A DNA stretch of 64,000 nt from contig NZ_CP049258.1 in assembly GCF_011046735.1 (NCBI RefSeq), forward strand, positions 6,962,001 to 7,026,000, written 5' to 3'. The notes under the pieces were generated by a model. That model was not told the origin of the DNA, ran no database searches, and saw only the letters and a list, made by a program, of their open reading frames with translations. The stretch is from Nordella sp. HKS 07. Its GTDB lineage: Bacteria > Pseudomonadota > Alphaproteobacteria > Rhizobiales > Aestuariivirgaceae. Both the position numbers and the translations under genes were made by a program. Shown piece after piece: positions 17,878-26,325 of the stretch (positions are counted from its first letter, which is position 1; the number at the start of each line of letters is the position of its first letter).

Positions 17878-18957
17878 ATGAGCGCGCGCGAGGGCTCCGC
17901 TCAGCTCGCCATTCTGGCCGGCGACGACAGAATGCCGGGCGTCATGGCCCTTCTGGAACGCAACGGCCTTTCCACCGTCGCCTCGACGGAGCTGCTGCGC
18001 GGCGGCAAGAACAATCGGGTGATCCGCCTCTCTTCCGATTCCGGCCGGCGCCTCGTCCTCAAAGTCTACTTCCAGGGTGTTTCCGACACCCGCGACCGGC
18101 TGCGGCACGAATTTTCCTTTGCCACCTTCGCCTGGACGCAAGGACTGCGCACTTTGCCCCAGCCGATCGATGCCGAACCCCAGCATCAATGCGCGCTCTT
18201 CGAATTCGTCGAAGGAAACAAGCCGTCGTACCCACCGACCGCCGCGATGATCGATGAGGCCGTGGCGTTCGTCCTGGACGTAAATCGGGGCAGATCCTCC
18301 CCCGCGGCCGACATATTGCCTGCGGGATCAGAAGCCTGCTTCTCCATCGCCCAGCACATCGCGCTGGTTCGCCAGCGGATCGACCGGCTATTGCACACCA
18401 CCGGCGACGAGGCGGCTCTCAGCTGGTTGAGGGCCGAGCTTCTCCCCTTGTGGTCCGCGGTAGAGAAGGAGGTCGCGCGGACGGCGACGGAGAGTGGCAT
18501 CGACAAAGAGCAGCCTCTGGACAAGCGCGACAGGATCATTTCGCCGTCGGATTTCGGCTTCCACAATGCCATCGTAAGGACGACCGGCGGGCGCCTCTGC
18601 TTCCATGATTTCGAATATGCCGGATGGGACGATCCGGCAAAGCTGTTCGGCGATTTCTTCAACCAGATTGAAATGCCGGTGCCGTATGAGGCTCTACCCG
18701 CGGTGGCGGCTTCTTTCACGGCTCTCTCTTCGAACCCGCGCGACCTCGCCTGGCGCATGCGCGCTCTCCTTCCGGTCTATGCCGTGAAGTGGTGCTGCAT
18801 CGCGCTCAATCCGTTCATGGCGACGGAAGCGGCGCGACGGCAGTTTGCCGGACACGACATGGATGTGATATTCCGGCAGAGCCTCGACCGGGCTGCCCGG
18901 CAGTTGCAAAGGGCGCACCATTTTCATCAACTCGAAGGCAGTTTGACTGATGTCTGA
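17878..18957 (+). CDS. Aminoglycoside-phosphotransferase-like (APH) kinase
   Basis: A 359-residue protein of the protein-kinase-like APH fold. The nucleotide-binding part shows GGKNNRVIRL and LVLKVYFQ (phosphate-binding Lys). The catalytic loop is ISPSDFGFHNAIV (the usual HGDxxxxN with the His lost but Asp and Asn kept), and the metal site is CFHDFEYAGWDDP. Family members phosphorylate sugars, choline, homoserine or aminoglycosides; in this position a sugar or glycan-linked substrate is likely. Its 3' end overlaps the methyltransferase start by 8 bases. The exact substrate cannot be inferred. Confidence 0.82.
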   Translation: MSAREGSAQLAILAGDDRMPGVMALLERNGLSTVASTELLRGGKNNRVIRLSSDSGRRLVLKVYFQGVSDTRDRLRHEFSFATFAWTQGLRTLPQPIDAEPQHQCALFEFVEGNKPSYPPTAAMIDEAVAFVLDVNRGRSSPAADILPAGSEACFSIAQHIALVRQRIDRLLHTTGDEAALSWLRAELLPLWSAVEKEVARTATESGIDKEQPLDKRDRIISPSDFGFHNAIVRTTGGRLCFHDFEYAGWDDPAKLFGDFFNQIEMPVPYEALPAVAASFTALSSNPRDLAWRMRALLPVYAVKWCCIALNPFMATEAARRQFAGHDMDVIFRQSLDRAARQLQRAHHFHQLEGSLTDV

Positions 18958-19615
18958 AGTCGATTTCGTAACGCTCGTGCATAAATCCACCAAACGCGAC
19001 TATGTCCAGCGCGTTGTCGAAGTCGACAAGGCGGTCGTCGCGGAGAAAGCCATCGAGTTTGGCCGCGACTACTGGGATGGCGACCGCCTGTCGGGCTATG
19101 GCGGATACCGCTATGACGGACGCTGGCGGAAGGTCGCCGATGCGATGGTGGCGCATTACGGCTTGAAGCCGTCCGACCGGATACTCGATGTCGGCGCCGG
19201 CAAAGGGTTCCTCCTGCATGATTTCACCGAAGCCGTCCCGGGTATCACTGTGGACGGGATCGATATCTCGGCCTATGCCGTCGAGAACGCCAAACCTGAG
19301 GTGAAGAGCCGGCTGCGCGTGGGCGACGCCAAGACCCTTCCCTATCCGGATCGCAGCTTCGATTTCGTGGTGTCGATCAACACGCTGCACAATCTCTACA
19401 TAAATGACCTGTTCGCCGCCATCCGCGAGATCGAGCGCGTTTCGAAGAATGGCAACAGCCATATCACCGTCGAGGCCTACCGCAACGAGCGGGAAAAGGT
19501 GAATCTCATGTACTGGCAGTTGACGTGCCGCGCCTTCCATACGCCGCAGGAATGGGAATGGATATTCAAGACCTGCGGCTATCGCGGCGACTGGGGCTTC
19601 ATCTATTTCGAGTGA
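18950..19615 (+). CDS. Class I SAM-dependent methyltransferase
   Basis: A 221-residue methyltransferase. Motif I is ILDVGAGKGFLLHDF (about 76-90), the acidic post-I residue is in TVDGIDISAYA, and motif IV/V region is FDFVVSINTLHNL, the usual arrangement of the UbiE/Methyltransf_11 type. An N-terminal extension of about 60 residues (WDGDRLSGYGGYRYDGRW) precedes the SAM domain. It is the last gene of the first glycan block and is translationally coupled to the kinase-like gene. It probably methylates a sugar or a precursor of this pathway. No close functional family is recognised. Confidence 0.85.
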   Translation: MSEVDFVTLVHKSTKRDYVQRVVEVDKAVVAEKAIEFGRDYWDGDRLSGYGGYRYDGRWRKVADAMVAHYGLKPSDRILDVGAGKGFLLHDFTEAVPGITVDGIDISAYAVENAKPEVKSRLRVGDAKTLPYPDRSFDFVVSINTLHNLYINDLFAAIREIERVSKNGNSHITVEAYRNEREKVNLMYWQLTCRAFHTPQEWEWIFKTCGYRGDWGFIYFE

Positions 19616-20067
19616 CGTGACGAGCCGGCGCGACTTGATCATCGGAACGACGTTCCTCGACCGCCACGACGGAATGTGAGCACGCGCTCCGCGCCGCCGC
19701 ATTACTTCAACAGCCGCGTGGCGAGAGGCACACCAAGCGCTCGCCATTCCCTAGAGGGAAGATTCTTTATCTTAGAGCATTCGACCAATAAGTGCGAAGC
19801 GGCTTTCGGATAATCTGATAGCAAATCAAAGAGTTAGATTACCGAATCGATTCTATGAGAGCGTTCGGCGCTCCACCGCTGTATCTGAATCTGCGCCGTT
19901 TCATGGATGTTTCTCGTTCATCATTGAAATCGCGGTTAACGTCGGCTTATCCCAACTAGACCATTCGATATATTGATTGCCCGACTCCTTTGCGCCAGAA
20001 TCCCTAGACTGGGAAACCAGGTAGCTTTGGCGGACGGCTCCACGCAGACGGTGGAGGGATGGAATCC
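19616..20067. repeat. AT-richer intergenic region with a rhizobial-type dispersed repeat
   Basis: No gene is supported in these 452 bases, which are visibly richer in A/T than their surroundings. The part 19771-19860 starts cttagagcat and contains agtgcgaagcggctttcgga, with gagttagat further on. This matches the word pattern of a repeat frequently found between genes in Hyphomicrobiales. The end of the region (20040-20058) supplies the GGAGGG ribosome-binding site of the small membrane gene. Confidence 0.5.
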
Positions 20068-20292
20068 GTGTTGGGCATCTTCGGGTTCAGAATGGATAAG
20101 ACGTCTCAGGCCGAGGACACTGCCGGGCGCTTTGACTGGCAGAGACTGCTCTTTCTGGCAATGTTGGCGGCTTGGGCATTCGCCATATACTGGGTAGTGA
20201 CCGAATTGGCCGCTGTTCTCACTTTGAAACAGTTTCTGGCCATCGGCACAGTGATATTCGCACTAGCGATCGGGGTTATCCTGCGCCGGTGA
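20068..20292 (+). CDS. Small two-helix membrane protein
   Basis: A 74-residue protein, unrecognised. A GGAGGG sequence at 20053-20058 sits 9 bases before GTG 20068, the preferred start; an in-frame ATG at 20059 touches the same sequence and would be too close. Two hydrophobic helices are visible (LLFLAMLAAWAFAIYWVVT and AIGTVIFALAIGVIL), joined by a short loop, and the protein ends in two arginines, which suggests a short cytoplasmic tail. It converges on another small membrane gene 52 bases away. Function unknown. Confidence 0.6.
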   Translation: MLGIFGFRMDKTSQAEDTAGRFDWQRLLFLAMLAAWAFAIYWVVTELAAVLTLKQFLAIGTVIFALAIGVILRR

Positions 20293-20344
20293 CGCTACAC
20301 GGCCCGCGGTCGCATGGCGATCGCTCCGTCATGAGTCACTGACG

Positions 20345-20515
20345 TTATTTGCTCGTGGCGCGGGCGCTGCGAATGATCAGGAATGTCAGCGCGATCACCA
20401 GGCACATTGCGAGAAAACTCACCAAGACGTCGAGGAACTGCGACGCATGAGCGGTCATGAGCCCGACTGCCAAACAGATCCCGAAGGTCACGAGTAAAAA
20501 GGCAAGGAATTTCAC
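20345..20515 (-). CDS. Small two-helix membrane protein (56 aa)
   Basis: A short gene starting at GTG 20515 behind GCAGGAGA (8-9 bases upstream) and ending in TAA at 20345. The 56 residues contain two hydrophobic helices (FLAFLLVTFGICLAVGLM and LVSFLAMCLVIALTFLII) separated by a polar loop, then a basic tail RSARATSK. The ribosome-binding site, clean hydrophobic pattern and positive-inside tail make it a credible real gene. It converges on the other small membrane gene. No family is recognised; both may be membrane modulators. Confidence 0.6.
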   Translation of the reverse strand: MKFLAFLLVTFGICLAVGLMTAHASQFLDVLVSFLAMCLVIALTFLIIRSARATSK

Positions 20516-20977
20516 GGTCGATTCTCCTGCTAGTGGCCATGCCTCACGGACGGCACAGCAGGCCTAATTAGGAGCGCCGCCCCGGCAATTCTTGAGCCTC
20601 GCCGCCAATCTTTTGCGATTTGACGCCCCGTCCCCGCGAGCCTGCTTTTTGTTATGCCGCGCGAGGCGCAATGGACTGAAGCTCGACCTCCTTGCCCGTG
20701 GATGCACGTACCGGAGGATCGGTGTGTCGGGCCGATGATCATCAGCGAATATGCCGACGCCCTATACGGACTGCACCTGTCGCGAACTATGACGTCAGGC
20801 CGCGGACCTCGCCGGGATGGACGAAGACCCTGCAGAACCACGATAGACGCGCCGGCGGGATCGGCGAGCAACCGCGTGATCGCGACGCCGAGCGCTGAGG
20901 GCGAAGCCTATGGCACATCACCTTTTCGCGATGTGCCGCGCTCGCCAGCTTGATGGAAAACAGTGGGAAAAGAAGAA
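20516..20977. other. Intergenic region with a perfect 8-bp hairpin
   Basis: No gene is supported in these 462 bases. The plus-strand frame 20654-20953 lacks a ribosome-binding site and reads as non-coding. A hairpin with arms GGCACATC (20912-20919) and GATGTGCC (20930-20937) around a 10-base loop lies about 40 bases beyond the 3' end of tRNA-His on the minus strand. It lacks a clear T tract, so its role as terminator or processing signal is uncertain. Confidence 0.4.
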
Positions 20978-21054
20978 TGGTACAGCTGCCTGGTCTCGAA
21001 CCAGGGACCTTCGGATCCACAATCCGACGCTCTAACCAACTGAGCTACAGCTGC
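20978..21054 (-). tRNA. tRNA-His (anticodon GTG)
   Basis: A 77-base cloverleaf including encoded CCA. On the minus strand: acceptor GCAGCTG pairs with CAGCTGT, D arm GCTC/GAGC, anticodon stem TCGGA/TCCGA with loop TTGTGGA (anticodon GTG), T arm CCTGG-TTCGAGA-CCAGG. The discriminator is A73 and the base preceding G1 is T, so the G-1 that marks tRNA-His in most bacteria is not encoded. That matches the known alphaproteobacterial exception, in which HisRS recognises a different identity set. Confidence 0.95.
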
Positions 21055-21108
21055 ACGGTTCCTCGAAACGGGCGCAAACTAGTCTGAAGACGTTTGTATT
21101 TCAACAGG

Positions 21109-21134
21109 AAAAGGCCGGCTCTCGCGAGCAGGCC
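21109..21134 (-). terminator. Rho-independent terminator of the phasin gene
   Basis: On the minus strand, 26 bases after the phasin stop, GGCC-T-GCTC pairs with GAGC-C-GGCC around a GCGA tetraloop (one internal mismatch) and is followed by TTTT at 21112-21109. Stem strength, tetraloop and T run fit an intrinsic terminator. Confidence 0.7.
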
Positions 21135-21159
21135 TGAAGCTTGCAAATAGCCTTTGAAA

Positions 21160-21603
21160 TCAGGCCGCGAGCGCCTTGCCGAGATCGCCGAAGGACTTCA
21201 GCATGCTCTCCTGCGCCGGTTTCACCGTCTCCTGGGCGAGGCGCAGCGAGAGCTCGGTGAGTTCGCTTGCCTGGCGCGAATAGGCGGCGAGCTGGTCGCG
21301 GGTGAATTCCTGGTTGAGGGTCAGGAACTCGCTCGGATCCTTCACCGCGAAGGCCATGCGCATATAGGTGAAGGCCGAATTCATGTTGGTCTGCGCGATT
21401 TCCATGGCCTTCAGCTGGATGTCGGCGGCGCGTGCCTTGAAGGCCCCGGCGACGGCATCGACATACTGCATGTTGGAATGGGCGAGATCGCTGGCCTTGT
21501 CGAAGGCCGCCTGCGCCTGGTCAACCGAGTTCTGGGCGAACTGCGTGACCTCGGCCGGCATTTCGGTCGCGGGAGTCTGCACGATCTTCAGCTTCTTGCT
21601 CAT
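21160..21603 (-). CDS. Phasin family protein
   Basis: A 147-residue, alanine/glutamine-rich, nearly all-helical protein with the phasin_2 pattern: FAQNSVDQAQAAFDKASDLA, then KARAADIQLKAMEIAQTN and a heptad-like SRQASELTELSLRLAQETVKP tail. Phasins coat polyhydroxyalkanoate granules and control their number and size. ATG 21603 is preceded by a good AAAGGAG site. The gene is monocistronic, with a terminator right behind it and possible regulator sites about 180 bases upstream. It agrees with the acetoacetyl-CoA synthetase elsewhere in the window, which fits PHB turnover. Confidence 0.9.
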   Translation of the reverse strand: MSKKLKIVQTPATEMPAEVTQFAQNSVDQAQAAFDKASDLAHSNMQYVDAVAGAFKARAADIQLKAMEIAQTNMNSAFTYMRMAFAVKDPSEFLTLNQEFTRDQLAAYSRQASELTELSLRLAQETVKPAQESMLKSFGDLGKALAA

Positions 21604-21777
21604 GTCACATCTCCTTTAAGGCAGGCTTGCGGGCCGCCAGTGACCTGGAGGCTTTGTGCCGCCAATCGAAGCGAATTGATTCGATCAAAGTGAGCACAAA
21701 GGCTCAAAAACATGTAATCTGGATTGCAACCCTGGCGGGAAACGCTCGAGATGGTAGGATGATAGGCCTCATCATTG

Positions 21778-21804
21778 TGCGGCGCAATATAATTTTGCGA
21801 CGCA
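21778..21804. promoter_or_regulatory. Twin TGCG-N-CGCA dyads, possible PhaR operator
   Basis: Two identical 9-bp dyads, TGCGGCGCA at 21778-21786 and TGCGACGCA at 21796-21804, lie 18 bases apart (start to start), about 180 bases upstream of the phasin ATG and on the side of its promoter. PhaR-type PHA repressors of alphaproteobacteria bind TGC-N3-GCA-like sequences upstream of phasin genes. The match and position suggest an autoregulatory operator; binding is untested. Confidence 0.45.
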
Positions 21805-22009
21805 GCAGGAGCTTGTGGAGAACTGCCAGACGGGACGTGAACCCAAGTGAGTCGCCCGCTACACTATGTGGAGGCCCGTTAAGCTTAATGAATGATGGAT
21901 GAATTGTACTCATTTAACATTGCTTTATAGACAAACTGCCGGGGCGTGCGATTCTGCGTGCACGGTGTCGAGCAAGGGGTCGCAGGCTGCCATGTCTGCG
22001 GCGAAATGA

Positions 22010-24589
22010 GTGAATCAGGCGGTCTTACCAACGCTGGAAGATTTGCGGGCCATTTCCCAGCCATCCTGGTTGTGGGACAGCGATCGCGCGCGCATTGTCT
22101 GGGCCAATAAGGCCGGTATCGCTTATTTCGGCGGCGAGACGTTGTTCGACCTTCTCGACCGGCCGTTCGAGCGCACCGAGCCCGGGGTCGAAAATCTCAC
22201 CGCCCTTTCCCGCCGCCTGAAGCGCGGCGAATTCCGCAAGGCGCTCCTGCACTTCCCCTCGACCGGCAGCGCCACGGCCTTGTCCTGCCACTGCGGCCTG
22301 CACACCTTGCCCGACGGGCGCACCGGCATTCTGGTCGCCGGCCTCGCTGAAGTCGAAGGGACCGCCAGCCAGTCGGGCGAATTGGCCCGCGCTTTCAGCG
22401 ACCTGCCCTTCCCCGCCTTGCTCCTCTCGCAAGGCACCGTCGTCTTCGCCAACAGCGCCGCCGAACGTCTTTTTGCGCCAGAGCAGCGCCGCTTCGCCCA
22501 CCGGCTTCTGGGGGGCGTCGAAGCGGCGGAGGAGTTCCAGCAGCGCGTGACCTCGGCCGGCACGCTGGGCATGACCCGCAGGCTCGACACGCTTTATGGC
22601 GAGCGCGAGATCCGCCTGACCGCCAAGATGCTTCCCGCCGAGAAGGGCGCCGACCCCGCTATCCTGCTCATTTGCGAGGATGTCACCGATCGCCGGGCGC
22701 TCGAGCGTCATCTGGGCGGTAGCGCCGAGGCCGCGGCTGTTCCGGCTGCCCCGCCGGCAGGCGAGTCCATGCTGTCGCCGCAAGACGCCCAGACCTTCGA
22801 GGCCCTCGGCAGATCATTGCGCGCCGAGAAGCAGAAATCCGCCGAACCCGTCCCGGTGAATGTTCAGGTCGTGCCGATCCGCATGCCCCCGGGGCTGCCA
22901 CCGGTCGTCACCCGTAAGATCGATTCGTTCGCCCATCCCGTCATCATCGTGCAGGACGGGAAGATCCAATACGCCAACCCGGCCGCACTGAAGCTCCTGC
23001 GCTACAACGGCGTCGAAAGCCTGCGCGACAAGATCGTCTTTTCCGGCCTGCCGCCGCGCGGCACCAGCACGGCGAAACTGGTGACCGGCGATGGCGCCGC
23101 CATCACCGTCGATCTGACCATCCTTCCCATCGCCTGGCGCAGCGGACCGGCCTTGCAATTGACCCTCGCCGAGATCGCCCCGGCCGTCGAAGTCCCGGCG
23201 GAACCGGCGCCTGTGGCCCCGTCCTCATCACCCAAGGCGGAAGCGCCCCCGTCTCCTCGTCTCGCTGCGGTGCCGCCGGCCCGCCCCACCATTGTCGCAA
23301 AGCCCCTGCGCGACGAGCCCAAAGCGGAACTTGTCATCGACCTGCCGCGCGAGGTTCCCCCGTCACCTCTCGCCGCGCCGGCGCCCGAGCCGGCGGCAGC
23401 CGCGCCCGAACCTCGAAAAGCGGAAGCGCCGGCGCCTGAGCCTTCGCCCGCGTCCCAGGCCTTGTCGGACGAAGACGAGGAACTGCGCAACATCCTCGAC
23501 ACCGCGGCCGACGGCATCATCACCCTCGACCAGAACGGCACCATCCGCAGTTTCAGCGCGGGCGCGGAGGCGATCTTCGGCTATCGCACCGCCGAGATCG
23601 TCGACAAGCCGCTGGCCACGCTGCTCGCCCCCGACAGCCGCCGGGTGCTGCGCGACTACCTGTCCGCGTTGCAGGGACCGGGCCTCGCCGCCGTGTTCAA
23701 TGACGGGCGCGAGGTGACGGCGGTCGTCAAGCAGGGTGGTGACGTTCCCCTCTTCCTCACCATCGGCCGCCTGCATTCGACGCGCGAGAACGGCGCCGCT
23801 TTCTGCGTGGTGCTGCGCGACATCACGCAATGGAAGCGCACCGAGGCGGAATTGCGCGATGCCAAGGATGCCGCCGAGCAGGCGAGCCGCCAGAAGTCCG
23901 AGTTCCTGGCCAAGATCAGCCATGAACTGCGAACCCCCCTCAACGCCATTCTGGGCTTCTCCGAAGTCATGCGCATGGAGCGCTTCGGCGAGATCAAGAA
24001 CGACAAGTATCGCGGCTATGTGAACGATATCCATGCGAGCGGCGCCCATCTGCTTTCACTCATCAACGATCTGCTCGATCTCTCCAAGGTCGAAGCCGGC
24101 AAGCTCGAGCTGAACTTCACCTCGGTCGCCCTCACCGAGGTCATCGACCAGGCGGTCAAGATGGTGCAGGAACAGGCGACCGCGGGACGCGTCATCCTGC
24201 GCCGCACGATTCCCGGCGATCTGCCCAATGTCGTCGCCGATCAGCGCTCGATGAGCCAGGTGATGCTGAATCTCCTGAGCAACGCGATCAAGTTCACCGA
24301 TCCGGGCGGCCAGGTGATCATCTCGGCGCATTTGACCAAGGCGGGCGAATTGAAGCTTCGGGTGAAAGATACCGGCCTCGGCATGACGGAAGCCGAGATC
24401 AAGGAAGCGCTCGAGCCTTTCCGCCGCATCACCACCGATGGCCGCAACGTGCCGGGCACGGGCCTGGGGCTCCCGCTCACCAAGGCGCTCGCCGAAGCCA
24501 ACCGCGCCCAATTCGAGATATCGAGCGAGCCACGCAAGGGCACCATGGTCGAGATCACATTCCCGACCACCCGCGTCCTCGCGGCTTAG
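22010..24589 (+). CDS. PAS-domain sensor histidine kinase (cell-cycle PdhS/DivJ-PleC type)
   Basis: An 859-residue kinase without membrane segments, starting at GTG 22010. Domains in order: N-terminal PAS-like segments (about 10-110, 125-230 and 305-385), a proline/alanine-rich linker (about 390-485), a canonical PAS domain with NILDTAADGIITLDQNG (from about 493), then a histidine kinase. The phosphoacceptor His is in KISHELRTPLNAILGFSEV (His about 638); the N box is MLNLLSNAIKFT (about 752), D box DTGLGMTEAE (about 786) and G2 box GTGLGLPLTKALA (about 817). The dimerisation helix and the ERF-GEIKNDKYRGYVNDI segment after the His are typical of PdhS, DivJ and PleC kinases that act on DivK in asymmetric division. 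The sequence does not tell which one this is. Confidence 0.9.
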   Translation: MNQAVLPTLEDLRAISQPSWLWDSDRARIVWANKAGIAYFGGETLFDLLDRPFERTEPGVENLTALSRRLKRGEFRKALLHFPSTGSATALSCHCGLHTLPDGRTGILVAGLAEVEGTASQSGELARAFSDLPFPALLLSQGTVVFANSAAERLFAPEQRRFAHRLLGGVEAAEEFQQRVTSAGTLGMTRRLDTLYGEREIRLTAKMLPAEKGADPAILLICEDVTDRRALERHLGGSAEAAAVPAAPPAGESMLSPQDAQTFEALGRSLRAEKQKSAEPVPVNVQVVPIRMPPGLPPVVTRKIDSFAHPVIIVQDGKIQYANPAALKLLRYNGVESLRDKIVFSGLPPRGTSTAKLVTGDGAAITVDLTILPIAWRSGPALQLTLAEIAPAVEVPAEPAPVAPSSSPKAEAPPSPRLAAVPPARPTIVAKPLRDEPKAELVIDLPREVPPSPLAAPAPEPAAAAPEPRKAEAPAPEPSPASQALSDEDEELRNILDTAADGIITLDQNGTIRSFSAGAEAIFGYRTAEIVDKPLATLLAPDSRRVLRDYLSALQGPGLAAVFNDGREVTAVVKQGGDVPLFLTIGRLHSTRENGAAFCVVLRDITQWKRTEAELRDAKDAAEQASRQKSEFLAKISHELRTPLNAILGFSEVMRMERFGEIKNDKYRGYVNDIHASGAHLLSLINDLLDLSKVEAGKLELNFTSVALTEVIDQAVKMVQEQATAGRVILRRTIPGDLPNVVADQRSMSQVMLNLLSNAIKFTDPGGQVIISAHLTKAGELKLRVKDTGLGMTEAEIKEALEPFRRITTDGRNVPGTGLGLPLTKALAEANRAQFEISSEPRKGTMVEITFPTTRVLAA

Positions 24590-24602
24590 GTTCTGCGGAC
24601 AT

Positions 24603-24707
24603 TTATCGCAGCCACAAGGCGATTGCAGCGAGAGTAACGACGGCGATATGGTTTCGTGCGATCTTCTCGTATCGGGTGGCGTCGCGGCGGATTGCTGGGA
24701 ATGATGG
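24603..24707 (-). pseudogene. 3' fragment of an IS5-family transposase
   Basis: On the minus strand a frame ending at TAA (24605-24603) reads RRDATRYEKIARN then HIAVVTLAAIALWLR, the C-terminal signature of IS5-type transposases (RxATRYxKxARNFLAxVxLAA). Only about 35 residues remain; upstream the similarity fades. It is a dead remnant downstream of the histidine kinase. Confidence 0.7.
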
Positions 24708-24806
24708 CTGTAGATCGCGCCACGGCGTGATGCCCAAGATTATCTCCCAAAAGGCAGTCTTGAATCACAGTTCAAATGATTTGAGAATCCCAAGAGTCCA
24801 CAGAAC

Positions 24807-24860
24807 CTGGAGCGCTTCCCGCGAAAGTTGCTCGACTATCGCGACAAGGAAGCGCTCCAG
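24807..24860. repeat. Perfect 13-bp inverted repeat
   Basis: The arms CTGGAGCGCTTCC (24807-24819) and GGAAGCGCTCCAG (24848-24860) are exact reverse complements separated by 28 bases. This may be the stem of a folded RNA, a decayed mobile-element end, or a member of a dispersed intergenic repeat family. Confidence 0.55.
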
Positions 24861-24884
24861 ATATATGTAATCGAGCCTTTTTAT

Positions 24885-24922
24885 CCCGCTTTGATCGAAT
24901 CGATTGATTCGATCAAAACGGG
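24885..24922. repeat. 17-bp inverted repeat around TTTGATCGAATC
   Basis: Arms 24885-24901 and 24906-24922 are reverse complements with one mismatch, separated by the 4-base loop GATT. The core TTTGATCGAATC / GATTCGATCAAA is a word seen in dispersed intergenic palindromes of Hyphomicrobiales; a related half occurs at 21672-21690 upstream of the phasin. A strong cruciform or RNA hairpin is expected, with no T tract. Confidence 0.6.
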
Positions 24923-25020
24923 AAAGGCTATAGGCCGTGCACTCATAACCTCGGCACGTCGGCTTTCCCCCCGATAACCGACATGGAGCGGACATTGATC
25001 GAGGCCCGATGGGGCCATGT

Positions 25021-25293
25021 GTGGACGGCTCCGGGCTGTCAAGGTTCTTTTGCATGTCGCAGCGCTGGTCGTAGCAGCCATGTGTTCGGCCTTTGAGCGC
25101 GGCTCATAGGGCCGCTGGCCATAATGCCTTCCGCGGATCAGGTCCCGGTCAAAAGCTCGCATTCGACAATGCTGTGGCCCATGTGGGTTGTCCTGATCGC
25201 CGGATCGACCGGTTCTGCGTTACCTGCTGTCAGTCCTTTCCAGCCTTCACATCACGCCGTTGCCGGCGCGATCTCGTCCAAAGTCGCCGTGCC
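25021..25293 (-). ncRNA. Candidate bridge RNA region of the IS110/IS1111 element
   Basis: IS110-family recombinases use a structured bridge RNA encoded in a non-coding end of the element; in the IS1111 subgroup it lies downstream of the transposase gene. This 273-base tail is exactly there and has no plausible gene of its own. I did not fold it, so no guide loops are claimed. Confidence 0.35.
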
Positions 25294-26325
25294 CTAGCGA
25301 GCCAGCGCGACGGGTTCCCTGTAACGCTCGCCCTTGGCCATCATCGCCCAGGCCATGCGGGCAATCTTGTTGGCGAACGCGATCGCGGCCACCTTTGTCG
25401 GCCGCCGCTCCAGCAGCTTGGCAAGCCATGGCCGATGCTTGGTGCCGTGGATTTTCGCGTATCGGATCACCGCCAACGCGCCAGCACAGAACAGCGAGCG
25501 CAGGTATCGATCGCCCTGTTTGGTGATATTGCCAAGCCTCTCCCTGCCTCCACTGGAGTTCTGCTTCGGCACCAGCCCAATCCAGGCTGAGAAGTCGCGT
25601 CCCGAGCGAAACGCCCTCGGATCGGGAATACTGGCGACCAGCGCGGTTGCCAGCGCCGGACCGACCCCGGGGAGTTCGTCGAGCCGACGGCTGGTCTCGT
25701 TTGAGCGATGCCAGGCGTTGATATGCTGGTCGAACGTCAGGATCTGCCGCTTCAGCTGCCATAGTTGACGGCCCAGTGCCTCCAGGCACTCGCGCGCAAT
25801 CTCGGGCACGCGTCCATCGTCGGGATCGGCAACCACATCGAGCAGCTTCTCGACGCCATTGCGGCCGACTGGTGCGACAATGCCAAACTCGGCAAGGTGG
25901 GCGCGGATCGCATTGATCAGCGCAGTCTGCTGGCGAATGAACAGATGCCGCGTACGGTGGAGCATCAGACAGGCTTGCTGGTCGGGTGTCTTGGTCGGCA
26001 CGAACCGCATGCTTGGCCGCTGCACCGCCTCGCAAATGGCCTCGGCATCGGCCGCATCGTTCTTCTGGCGTTTCACATACGGCTTCACATAGGCCGGCGG
26101 CATCAATCGAACCGTGTGCCCGAGTGCCTGCAACTCGCGCGACCAGTGGTGCGAGGACGCGCATGCCTCGATACCAACCACACAAGGCGAAAGCTTCCTG
26201 AAGAAACCGAGAACCCGTGACCGCTTGAGACGCTGGCGAATAACCCCCTGGCCGTCTGCGTCAATGCCGTGAACCTGGAAAACAGACTTCGCAATGTCGA
26301 AACCGATTGTCGTCACCGCTTGCAT
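25294..26325 (-). CDS. IS110-family transposase (DEDD RuvC-like plus serine Tnp20 domain)
   Basis: A 343-residue full-length recombinase. The DEDD catalytic set of the RuvC-like N-terminal domain is visible: Asp 10 in GFDIAKSVFQVHG, Glu 53 in GIEACASS, and Asp 90 and Asp 93 in KNDAADAEAICEA. The C-terminal Tnp20 domain starts near LDELPGVGPALATAL and holds the conserved serine region QNSSGGRERLGNITKQGD. No stop or frameshift interrupts it, so the element may still be active. It lies between the histidine kinase and the second glycan block, separating them with other mobile debris. Confidence 0.95.
   Translation of the reverse strand: MQAVTTIGFDIAKSVFQVHGIDADGQGVIRQRLKRSRVLGFFRKLSPCVVGIEACASSHHWSRELQALGHTVRLMPPAYVKPYVKRQKNDAADAEAICEAVQRPSMRFVPTKTPDQQACLMLHRTRHLFIRQQTALINAIRAHLAEFGIVAPVGRNGVEKLLDVVADPDDGRVPEIARECLEALGRQLWQLKRQILTFDQHINAWHRSNETSRRLDELPGVGPALATALVASIPDPRAFRSGRDFSAWIGLVPKQNSSGGRERLGNITKQGDRYLRSLFCAGALAVIRYAKIHGTKHRPWLAKLLERRPTKVAAIAFANKIARMAWAMMAKGERYREPVALAR

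Noticed and set aside
20654-20953. Plus-strand frame of 99 codons between the small membrane gene and tRNA-His
   Set aside because: No ribosome-binding site, proline/arginine-rich composition and no recognisable feature.
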